30,561 nt of DNA from a virus. Location: the IMG/VR virus record IMGVR_UViG_3300017748_000063, positions 1 to 30,561 of that record, one strand, 5' to 3'. Below, piece by piece: positions 22,808 through 28,847 of this stretch. Within the stretch, counting starts at the first letter, position 1. Each line of letters opens with the position of its first letter. The notes below the pieces were generated by a model that worked only from the letters and a program-made list of their open reading frames with translations, was not told the DNA's origin and ran no database searches. The position numbers and the translations under genes were made by a program.

Positions 22808-23680
22808 ATGGGATATACAAAACCAACAAGTTGTACTGCAGAAGATTTATCTGCAGTACAATATCCAAATCATGGAAAAACTTATACAGTTATTCGTCAT
22901 AAATTTCTTATTGATGCTGCAAGAAGTATATTAAAAACTCACGGTTTCAATGTTAAAAATGAAGAATACAGATCTACAGCTAATGGTAACATTGCTCAAG
23001 GTATATATCAAATAGAGTCTACACAAGATTCTGAATTAGGTATGATGTTTGCTTGGTCAAACTCATATGATAAAAGCACAAGATTTCAATGCGGGATAGG
23101 AGCTTTTGTAAGAGTTTGTGGTAACGGTATGGTCTGTGGTGATATGGCATCATATGCTAGAAAACATACAGGTAATGCAGATAAAGAAGCTTTTAATCAT
23201 ATTATGTCTCAAGTTAAACAAGGTAACAAACACTTTACTCAGTTAGTAAAAGATAGAGATAATTTTAAAAAACTTGATTTATCTAGAAAAGAACAAGCTG
23301 AATTAGTTGGTAGATTATTTATTAATGAAAATCTTATTGACTCATCACAAATATCTTGTATTAAAAAAGAAATAGATAAACCATCATATGATTACAAAGA
23401 AGATGATACTGCTTGGACATTTTATAATCATGTTACACATGCATTAAAAAAGTCTCATCCTAGGTCATGGATGTCTGATCAACAAAAGTTTCATCAGTTT
23501 ATGATTAGTGAATTATTTAGTGTTTCACAATTAAAACCTAATGATTCTAGTGATATGCATGTAGAAGATCATGAAATAGTATTACCAGATGGTAGAACTA
23601 TAGATGAATTAGATGCTGCTGAACCAATGAATGAAACAGATGATTGGGATGATGATTGGGATGGTGAGCATTTTATGTAA
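22808..23680 (+). CDS. DUF932-like phage/plasmid protein, 290 aa
   Basis: The core (YTVIRHKFLIDAARSILKTHG, MFAWSNSYDKSTRF, and CGIGAFVRVCGNGMVCGD near residues 96-115) matches the DUF932 family of phage and plasmid proteins, whose biochemical role is not settled. The C-terminal 60 residues are strongly acidic with DDWDDDWDG, perhaps a DNA-mimic or partner-binding tail. It lies 30 bases after the polymerase and is followed directly by a hairpin and the structured RNA candidate. Confidence 0.8.
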   Translation: MGYTKPTSCTAEDLSAVQYPNHGKTYTVIRHKFLIDAARSILKTHGFNVKNEEYRSTANGNIAQGIYQIESTQDSELGMMFAWSNSYDKSTRFQCGIGAFVRVCGNGMVCGDMASYARKHTGNADKEAFNHIMSQVKQGNKHFTQLVKDRDNFKKLDLSRKEQAELVGRLFINENLIDSSQISCIKKEIDKPSYDYKEDDTAWTFYNHVTHALKKSHPRSWMSDQQKFHQFMISELFSVSQLKPNDSSDMHVEDHEIVLPDGRTIDELDAAEPMNETDDWDDDWDGEHFM

Positions 23681-23700
23681 AATCTGAGTCATGTCAGATT
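23681..23700 (+). other. Hairpin after the DUF932-like gene
   Basis: Perfect 7-bp stem AATCTGA (23681-23687) with TCAGATT (23694-23700) and loop GTCATG, starting one base after the stop codon. No T-run follows. It adjoins the 5' end of the three-way-junction element. Confidence 0.5.
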
Positions 23701-23808
23701 GAATTAAATAAAGGTGTTGAAGGGTATAAAAAGGTGCCTGACGAGGTTATACCAACTTAATAAGAGAGAAACCACTTGCGGTCCCCACCTCTTGCCTTTA
23801 TTTAATTC
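23701..23808 (+). ncRNA. Candidate structured RNA with three-way junction
   Basis: A perfect 14-bp closing stem GAATTAAATAAAGG (23701-23714) with CCTTTATTTAATTC (23795-23808) encloses two arms. Arm 1: GGTATAA (23723-23729) with TTATACC (23747-23753). Arm 2: AAGAG (23762-23766) with CTCTT (23789-23793), topped by ACC/GGT (23771-23773 with 23780-23782). It contains no gene and ends 4 bases before tRNA-Arg, so both may come from one processed transcript. No known RNA family was recognised; size is about 108 nt, much smaller than GOLLD or ROOL RNAs. Confidence 0.55.
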
Positions 23809-23812
23809 TTAT

Positions 23813-23886
23813 GCACTCATAGCTCAACTGGATAGAGCGACAGCCTTCTAAGCTGTAGGTTGTAGGTTCAAGTCCTACTGAGTGTA
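23813..23886 (+). tRNA. tRNA-Arg (anticodon UCU)
   Basis: Complete cloverleaf: acceptor GCACTCA with TGAGTGT (one G-U pair), D-arm GCTC/GAGC with GG in the loop, anticodon stem ACAGC/GCTGT with loop CTTCTAA (anticodon TCT), T-arm GTAGG/CCTAC with loop TTCAAGT, discriminator A. The CCA end is not encoded. It reads AGA/AGG, and AGA is the main arginine codon of these phage genes, so the tRNA probably supports translation late in infection. An antisense frame over it is an artefact. Confidence 0.95.
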
Positions 23887-23900
23887 CTAAAATAAAAATT

Positions 23901-24047
23901 ATGTCAAGTAGAGAAATTATGAATGCCCAAGGATTTGGGAAGAAGCCAAAAAAGAAAAGTTTAATAAAAAAAATAAAAACCTGGTTTAAAAACTTTATCA
24001 AAAAACATATTGTTGATGAAGTTGACCGTAATGATTTAGAATTTTAA
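23901..24047 (+). CDS. Small basic protein, 48 aa
   Basis: Starts ATG 23901 (MSSREIMNAQGFGKK) and ends at 24047, overlapping the next ATG by one base (TAATG). Residues 14-35 are very lysine-rich with an amphipathic WFKNFIKKH segment; the end is acidic with a hydrophobic tip (DRNDLEF). Coupling to the radical SAM gene and phage-like composition support it. Function unknown. Confidence 0.6.
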   Translation: MSSREIMNAQGFGKKPKKKSLIKKIKTWFKNFIKKHIVDEVDRNDLEF

Positions 24048-24883
24048 TGGCAATAAAATATCAAAAAACCAAAACATTAGTAACAAAGACAAATAACAAT
24101 AGTAGTGACTGCATAGCTCCAAATATAATTTACGGGTGCTACGGGGGCTGTGTAGACACCTATTGTTATATGTCTAGATATAACGGTAAAAGAGTATTTG
24201 TTAATGAAAACATTAATGAAGTATTTAATTCTGTAGTTGAATGGGAAAAAACTTATAATAAAGTTCCTAATCAACAAGATCCTGTATACACAATGGTAGA
24301 CATTGCGTGCAATTCAGATCTAGTTTTGATGCAAAAACATGTACCAGGTACTCTTCATAATTACCTTAAGATGTATGACAATCATCCACAACTTAATAGC
24401 ACTATGGCCACTAAGTATCCAGGGTTATTAAAACTTGATGTAAATCATTTTAATAAGCCACCACGTGTAAGAGTTAGTCTTATGCCTCAAAAGTATTCAG
24501 ATATTCTTGAACCTAAAATGCAAAATATATTATCAAGAATAAAAGATGTAGATAGACTTAAAAAGTTAGGATGGGAAGTACATTTAAATTATTCACCTCT
24601 TATATTTTATCCAGGTTGGAGTGAGGAATATGATGCATTATTTAAACTTGTAAAAAAATATGCAGGTGAAAATAAATGTGAAGTTATTGCTTTAACTAAT
24701 CATGTATACCAAATGAATAGAGCTAGTGAAGAAGCACGTGAGCTTATGAAGTATTCTGATGAACCAAAAAATCTAAGTGGTACATTAAGATACCCGGTAA
24801 GAAAAAAAAGAAAAGCTCTTGATAACTTTGCTAATTTATATAGTAAATACTTTAATATTAACACAATAAGATATATATTCTAA
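24047..24883 (+). CDS. Radical SAM protein related to spore photoproduct lyase (SplB-like), 278 aa
   Basis: SplB uses a 4Fe-4S cluster and S-adenosylmethionine to reverse UV-made thymine dimers. Here Cys31, Cys35 and Cys40 (GCYGGCVDTYCYM) would hold the cluster, but the spacing is CxxxCxxxxC where SplB has CxxxCxxC. Residues 140-200 (VSLMPQKYSDILEP, LGWEVHLNYSPLIFYPGW) follow the SplB pattern closely, including GW..hl..sP.I.Y.GW. A DNA repair or base-modifying role in a sunlit marine phage is plausible. It overlaps genes on both sides by one base. Confidence 0.75.
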   Translation: MAIKYQKTKTLVTKTNNNSSDCIAPNIIYGCYGGCVDTYCYMSRYNGKRVFVNENINEVFNSVVEWEKTYNKVPNQQDPVYTMVDIACNSDLVLMQKHVPGTLHNYLKMYDNHPQLNSTMATKYPGLLKLDVNHFNKPPRVRVSLMPQKYSDILEPKMQNILSRIKDVDRLKKLGWEVHLNYSPLIFYPGWSEEYDALFKLVKKYAGENKCEVIALTNHVYQMNRASEEARELMKYSDEPKNLSGTLRYPVRKKRKALDNFANLYSKYFNINTIRYIF

Positions 24884-25194
24884 TGACAGAACAAAAATTT
24901 ATAAAACTAATAGATAAAATTTTTAGCAGAACTGAAAACACTTTGTTAGCAAAGCGTGCAGAATATGCTCATAAAGAAGACGTATTTAAGTCTTTTAAAA
25001 ATGGTACAGGATTTTCTTTACACACTGAACCAGAACAGGTTGCTTGGAGTTATTTAGCAAAACATCTTGAATCAATACAATCTATAATTAAAAAATTACC
25101 TAATGAAAGACCATCAGAAGAACTTATAAATGAAAAATTTGGAGATGCAATAAATTATTTAATTATTATAGAAGGGTTACTTAAGGAAAAATAA
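24883..25194 (+). CDS. DUF1599/MazG-like nucleotide-associated protein, 103 aa
   Basis: The helices TLLAKRAEYAHKEDVFKSF (residues 19-37), EQVAWSYLAKHLESI and the end EKFGDAINYLIIIEGLL match the pattern of DUF1599/MazG-like phage proteins (K.aEY....D.f..F, then D.inY). This all-alpha group contains nucleotide pyrophosphohydrolases and nucleotide-modification-associated proteins. Metal-binding acids may include Glu25, Asp31 and Asp91-type positions, but the full ExxE site is not clear. It is coupled to the SplB-like gene and meets the minus-strand block stop to stop. Confidence 0.6.
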   Translation: MTEQKFIKLIDKIFSRTENTLLAKRAEYAHKEDVFKSFKNGTGFSLHTEPEQVAWSYLAKHLESIQSIIKKLPNERPSEELINEKFGDAINYLIIIEGLLKEK

Positions 25195-26247
25195 CTATTC
25201 ATGAATAACATATTCATATGTAATTTGTCCTTTATAAACTCTAAGATCAGCATTTCTATTAACTAGTTTTAAAGCTCTCATTAATCCGGGAGCTTTACTT
25301 GCAAAACCACTAGTGATTGAAAAAGGATAATAAGTATTAGCAGATGATTGAGTAGGATTTGACATAACAGATCCTATAGAAAAAGTTTGAGTTCCTGTAT
25401 AGCTAGCACCCATAGTAAATGTACCTTCATACAATTGCACAGATCCTGATGCAACAGATGATTCTAAAAAACCATATATTCTAACTATTTCTATTTTTCC
25501 TAAAAGATCAAATAAAACAGCATCTCTTGTTTGATCATCTGTTAATTGATTACTTGCAAAAGTTACAGCTGTATTTCCTGTACCAAAAGGAACACACCAT
25601 GATTGACCACCACTAGTGTTCCATTCAAAAGTAGTGGTTGTTTTAGCAAGATGTTTTGGAGCAGTTATAACATCCCATGTATTATCTTTACTTAAAAATC
25701 TTGTTGTTAAATCTGAAGTTCCATCTACAGCAGATAAAGAAGTTGTAATAGTATTTGTTGCTGACACAACATTATTTACATATGTACTATCAGCAGTTGT
25801 AACAGTTTCACCATTATCTATTTGTTGAGTTGTAGATCCATCACTAAGTATCCAATTATTCATTGTACCCCCACCTCCACAACATGCTCCATATACAATA
25901 GTACATGATGTAAACTCTGGCCTTAAGTTTTCTGGAACAGTTGTTCCTATAATTGACATAAATTTATCACTTGATAAATGAATAGAGCCTTCTGCAATTG
26001 CAGTTATAAGATATTCTACAGCATCTTTATAAGTAATAGCTGTAGTATGTGTTAAAGTTATTACATCTTTAGCATTAACATCTTTAACACCTTGCATATA
26101 AATTTTAAAAGATGTAGTATTTATTTTTTCAAATCCTAAAATTGCAGATGGATTATAATATTGAGTATATGACCCTGTTGAGTCATAAAAAGCTAGAAGA
26201 TAAGCTTTTAAACCGGGAGGATTTCCTGAAAATTGAGGTCCAGACAT
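25195..26247 (-). CDS. Probable virion surface or tail protein, 350 aa
   Basis: No named family. Rich in Thr, Ser, Gly and aromatic residues with few charges, as in beta-structured phage surface proteins. The first half (AYLLAFYDSTGSYTQYYNPS, FKIYMQGV, VITLTHTTAITY) and the second (QLYEGTFTMGASYTGTQTF) look like two beta domains joined by a glycine hinge GACCGGGGTMNNW near residue 120. It is the last gene of the minus-strand late block and follows a small beta protein 11 bases upstream. Confidence 0.7.
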   Translation of the reverse strand: MSGPQFSGNPPGLKAYLLAFYDSTGSYTQYYNPSAILGFEKINTTSFKIYMQGVKDVNAKDVITLTHTTAITYKDAVEYLITAIAEGSIHLSSDKFMSIIGTTVPENLRPEFTSCTIVYGACCGGGGTMNNWILSDGSTTQQIDNGETVTTADSTYVNNVVSATNTITTSLSAVDGTSDLTTRFLSKDNTWDVITAPKHLAKTTTTFEWNTSGGQSWCVPFGTGNTAVTFASNQLTDDQTRDAVLFDLLGKIEIVRIYGFLESSVASGSVQLYEGTFTMGASYTGTQTFSIGSVMSNPTQSSANTYYPFSITSGFASKAPGLMRALKLVNRNADLRVYKGQITYEYVIHE

Positions 26248-26258
26248 AATAAAAAATT

Positions 26259-26639
26259 TTAACCAGATCTAGTCCAATAAAACCAGTCTACTGTAGTTTC
26301 ACTTGTATCATAAACAACTTGTAATCCTACACCAGATTTTAAAGGAAAAAACATAAAATCATTAGGTTTAAGAAGAGCAATGCTTTCTGACTTACCACTT
26401 CTCACATGAACATTACCATGTTTTGTACCACTAGCCATTCCTATATTTCTTATTAAAACATAATAATCTGTAGTACCTGCAATACTTAAAATAGGATATG
26501 TTATACCAGGACTTAATTGTTGAGATCCAGATCCAGAAGGTTCTACTGTAGAAAAATTAGGAGCTATACTAATATTAACAGGATCTGTTCCTGTAGAACT
26601 ATTTAGTGTAAATGATGAATTTAATATTATTGCTGCCAT
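26259..26639 (-). CDS. Small beta-rich virion-type protein, 126 aa
   Basis: Compact beta-sandwich-like sequence, paralogous in its second half to the protein at 28255: YYVLIRNIGMAS, then LKPNDFMFFPLKSGVGLQVV and VDWFYW here, against TYVYIKNLDTTH, then IPPGEWAFFPVAPNIGLELK and IEYAFF there. This pattern (N-x-t, then p-x-x-w/f-x-FFP) is common for minor capsid-decoration or tail proteins in pelagic phages. The specific role is unknown. Confidence 0.7.
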   Translation of the reverse strand: MAAIILNSSFTLNSSTGTDPVNISIAPNFSTVEPSGSGSQQLSPGITYPILSIAGTTDYYVLIRNIGMASGTKHGNVHVRSGKSESIALLKPNDFMFFPLKSGVGLQVVYDTSETTVDWFYWTRSG

Positions 26640-26651
26640 AATTTATTATTT

Positions 26652-26777
26652 TTATTTGCCCTGTCCTCTATAAGGTTTTTTATAAGAATTTTGAGATTTA
26701 CTAGCATTTTTACTATGCACACCTCTTCTTTTTTTACTATTAGTTCCCCTATATAGGAAAGTGGCCATTTTTGCCAT
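26652..26777 (-). CDS. Small basic protein, 41 aa
   Basis: Starts at 26777 (MAKMATFLYRGTNSKKRRG), overlapping the holin stop by one base on the minus strand (TAATG). Rich in Lys, Arg, Ser and Asn, ending KKPYRGQGK. It is probably disordered and nucleic-acid binding, perhaps a packaged virion protein. Start coupling and the position within the late block support it. Confidence 0.6.
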   Translation of the reverse strand: MAKMATFLYRGTNSKKRRGVHSKNASKSQNSYKKPYRGQGK

Positions 26778-27178
26778 TATTTTTTCTTTTTATTAAACTT
26801 TTCAACTGATCTTCCTCCAAAATAAGCACCAATAACAGTAATTAACACTAATTGAAGTAAGTCAGTCCATTTTTCTTCTACTTCAAATTTAACTGCACCA
26901 GCATCAATAAAAATTAATATCATAGTACAAACAATTAAAAATATAAGAACCATAGGTCTTACATTCTTACTTAACCAACTGTCAGAGTTCATATCTGCAG
27001 TCCAACGGTCAGTTATATTTTTTTCCATCTGAACCTCATGGTTCATGATCATTTCTTTAAGCTTTCTTTTTGCATCAAGCTTTTCTTCATCTGTTGTTAC
27101 TAAATTATCTATTACACCACCTACCGATTCAACTAATTTGCTAGCTCCTCCAGAGAATAATTTATTTAATACTCCCAT
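26777..27178 (-). CDS. Holin of the GTA 3TM type, 133 aa
   Basis: Forms lesions in the inner membrane for lysis. An amphipathic N-terminus (LFSGGASKLVESVGGVIDNL) is followed by a charged helix, then the family-typical SDSWLSKNVRPMVLIFL with TM helices near residues 74-91 and 105-121, and a Lys-rich tail (KFNKKKK). This layout matches the GTA_holin_3TM family. It lies among small late genes; no endolysin was recognised in the window. Confidence 0.8.
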   Translation of the reverse strand: MGVLNKLFSGGASKLVESVGGVIDNLVTTDEEKLDAKRKLKEMIMNHEVQMEKNITDRWTADMNSDSWLSKNVRPMVLIFLIVCTMILIFIDAGAVKFEVEEKWTDLLQLVLITVIGAYFGGRSVEKFNKKKK

Positions 27179-27188
27179 AATTTATAAT

Positions 27189-27353
27189 TTACTTTGGTCT
27201 ATATTTATTAAATGTCCTCCAAAGAGTACATCTTTTTTTGTTTTTGCCTTTAGCAGTCTTACAGAACTCAGATTTGCTTTTACCTGCACGTTTTGCAGCT
27301 GCATTTAACGCTCCTGGTTTTTTAACAGCATCTTTCATCCATTTTTTTGCCAT
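27189..27353 (-). CDS. Small basic phage structural-type protein, 54 aa
   Basis: Starts MAKKWMKDAVKKPGALNAAA, a pattern (KxW-x-x-xAVKKPGaL-x-x-x-AkraG) found in small basic proteins of marine phages, often next to holin or virion genes. Continues AKRAGKSKSEFC, with two cysteines and a basic end (RTFNKYRPK). It overlaps the Cys-rich gene upstream by 3-4 bases (ATGA). Probably a virion or DNA-packing protein. Confidence 0.75.
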   Translation of the reverse strand: MAKKWMKDAVKKPGALNAAAKRAGKSKSEFCKTAKGKNKKRCTLWRTFNKYRPK

Positions 27354-27544
27354 CACACATTATAATACATTCCTGGAACTGTACCTCCGTTTTTCATTCT
27401 AACTTGACCTCCTAATTTTTGTTTTTTAGGAGTTAAAGTAGGTTTTGTTTGACAAGCATTTGCACAACATTGTGCATCCGTTTTAGTATCCGGACAAGGA
27501 TAATAACTTTTATTACAACTACTACAAAATACTGATCTAGACAT
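27353..27544 (-). CDS. Cys-rich small protein, 63 aa
   Basis: Nine cysteines, all within the first 34 residues: CSSC (8-11), CP, then CCANAC (26-31). The second half is glycine- and lysine-rich (LGGQVRMKNGGTVPGMYYNV). A metal- or cluster-binding knuckle is likely. It is the last of three consecutive Cys-rich or CDGSH-type small genes in the late block. Confidence 0.65.
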   Translation of the reverse strand: MSRSVFCSSCNKSYYPCPDTKTDAQCCANACQTKPTLTPKKQKLGGQVRMKNGGTVPGMYYNV

Positions 27545-27546
27545 AA

Positions 27547-27885
27547 TTAATTAAATGGATTACCTTTTTCTTTCTTTTTCTTTTTTCCTTTATTTTTTAA
27601 AGCTTCTAATCTTTCCTTTGGTAATGAAGAAGATTCCAATAGTTCACTTCCTTCTTGAAACATTCCTGGTACTCTTTGTCCACCATACATAAACGGTTTC
27701 ATCTTTTTAACTTTAGATCCACCATACATCATATACCCCATTTTATTACGTACATCTTCAGGTAGCTTACCTAGTCCTTTATTATCTTTAGGTACAGGCT
27801 TAAGAGCTCCTCCTTTAGACATTTTTTTCTTTTTCATTCCACCGTACATGAATTTTTTTCCGGCTTTTTTCATATTTGCAGGCAT
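27547..27885 (-). CDS. MYGG-repeat small protein, 112 aa
   Basis: Starts MPANMKKAGKKFMYGG. The motif MYGG occurs three times (KFMYGGMKKKKM, YMMYGGSKVKKM, PFMYGGQRVPGM), spaced by Lys-rich linkers, and the end is a Lys run (KKKKKEKGNPFN). Low-complexity Met/Gly/Lys proteins like this occur in marine phage late regions and are probably virion-associated. A longer frame from 27921 is rejected because it runs over the CDGSH gene; ATG 27885 lies 5 bases after that gene's stop. Confidence 0.65.
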   Translation of the reverse strand: MPANMKKAGKKFMYGGMKKKKMSKGGALKPVPKDNKGLGKLPEDVRNKMGYMMYGGSKVKKMKPFMYGGQRVPGMFQEGSELLESSSLPKERLEALKNKGKKKKKEKGNPFN

Positions 27886-27889
27886 AGCT

Positions 27890-28012
27890 TTATAGTTTAT
27901 CAGCAAAAGGGACATCTTCATTTAAGTCAACTTCTTCACAAACATTAGAGTGAGATCCATCACAAGTTCCTTCAGTGTTTTTAGTTTGACCACAAATACA
28001 TTCCTTTTCCAT
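27890..28012 (-). CDS. CDGSH-motif iron-sulfur miniprotein, 40 aa
   Basis: Residues 5-21 read CICGQTKNTEGTCDGSH: Cys5, Cys7, Cys17 and His21 are the four ligands of the 2Fe-2S cluster of CDGSH proteins, with one extra residue between the second and third cysteine compared with the usual consensus, and no Pro. The rest is acidic (EEVDLNEDVPFAD). CDGSH domains act in iron and redox handling; here the domain is stripped to about 20 residues. It lies between a CxxCxxCP protein and the MYGG protein. Confidence 0.6.
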   Translation of the reverse strand: MEKECICGQTKNTEGTCDGSHSNVCEEVDLNEDVPFADKL

Positions 28013-28021
28013 AATTAATAA

Positions 28022-28243
28022 TTATTTAAAAAATCTATCAAAAGCACCTTCTTTAATAGTTTTACAAAAAAGTTCAAATTGATCTTTTGTAAACTCAGTA
28101 TATCCTTCATCTTCTCCTCCTACTACTACTCTATCAGATTCAGTTGAGATGTCAATTGCTGGACAGCTCTTACAGCTAGCACAAAAAGTCATTTGAGACC
28201 TATGTGCACTTACTTTTACGTTTTTTAATCCGTCTAATTCCAT
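28022..28243 (-). CDS. CxxCxxCP-motif small protein, 73 aa
   Basis: The motif FCASCKSCPAIDIS (residues 20-33) gives three cysteines in a CxxCxxC row, reminiscent of ferredoxin-type or zinc knuckles, though a fourth ligand is only Cys60. The remainder reads DRVVVGGEDEGYTEFTKDQFELF, a strand-turn-helix. Function unknown. It lies next to the CDGSH gene and is probably transcribed with it. Confidence 0.65.
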   Translation of the reverse strand: MELDGLKNVKVSAHRSQMTFCASCKSCPAIDISTESDRVVVGGEDEGYTEFTKDQFELFCKTIKEGAFDRFFK

Positions 28244-28254
28244 TTGTTAGTTTT

Positions 28255-28623
28255 TTAAGGTGCTCTAAAAAAAGCATATTCAATATTTATAGCTGCACTA
28301 CCTTTTAATTCAAGTCCTATATTAGGAGCAACTGGGAAAAAAGCCCATTCTCCTGGTGGTATTCTGCCCCATTCTGCTGAAGCAGCATTAGCCATTAGAA
28401 CATGATGAGTAGTGTCTAAATTTTTAATATATACATAAGTAACTTTAGCAACAGCAGCTAAAATATATTCAACATATGATGTTGTTAAAGCTGTTGAGGC
28501 ACTTGAAACATTAGTGTCATCATAACTTAATGATTGTGATTTAACACTATCTAAACCAAAGATACCTATTACATTATCTAAAGTTTTTAAATCAATTGAT
28601 GCACTTAGTGTTTTTGTTGCCAT
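28255..28623 (-). CDS. Small beta-rich virion-type protein, 122 aa
   Basis: Paralogue, in its second half, of the protein at 26259 (shared pattern: YVYIKNL, then PPGEWAFFP and IGLEL). The N-terminus is Ser/Thr/Asp-rich (TLSASIDLKTLDN). Probably a decoration or tail-surface beta sandwich. It overlaps the preceding minus-strand gene by one base (TAATG). Confidence 0.7.
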   Translation of the reverse strand: MATKTLSASIDLKTLDNVIGIFGLDSVKSQSLSYDDTNVSSASTALTTSYVEYILAAVAKVTYVYIKNLDTTHHVLMANAASAEWGRIPPGEWAFFPVAPNIGLELKGSAAINIEYAFFRAP

Positions 28624-28802
28624 TATATTTCAAATCCAAAGTTTAATACCATTAGTCTAAAATTATTTTTACAACAGTCTTCAGGTTTACAAGATACTAA
28701 ACACCATTTTAGTTCAAAAATAGTTAACCATCCAAATCTTAATGTAAAATCAATTTTGTTTTTCTTATTTCCTTTTTTCCAGGAATTAATCCAATTCACC
28801 AT
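28623..28802 (-). CDS. Small aromatic/Cys protein, 59 aa
   Basis: Starts at 28802 (MVNWINSWKKGNKKNKIDF) and overlaps the next gene's ATG by one base. Rich in Trp, Phe and Lys, with Cys34, Cys38, Cys43 and Cys44 (LVSCKPEDCCKNN). Hydrophobic strands at WLTIFELKWCLV and LMVLNFGFEI. No family recognised; coupling supports it. Confidence 0.5.
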   Translation of the reverse strand: MVNWINSWKKGNKKNKIDFTLRFGWLTIFELKWCLVSCKPEDCCKNNFRLMVLNFGFEI

Positions 28803-28847
28803 AATTTAAAGTTTTATTGTTATATATATAATATACAAAAAAAATAG

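Noticed and set aside
23798-24001. Minus-strand open frame of 67 codons with the segment VGLEPTTYSLEG
   Set aside because: It is the antisense of tRNA-Arg; this translated tRNA pattern is a known annotation artefact, and a plus-strand small gene fits the right half.
27045-27308. Plus-strand frame of 87 codons opposite the holin and small basic gene
   Set aside because: It is Ser/Phe-rich antisense of two better-supported minus-strand late genes.
27886-27921. Upstream start of the MYGG protein
   Set aside because: These bases belong to the CDGSH miniprotein in another frame; ATG 27885 lies 5 bases after its stop.
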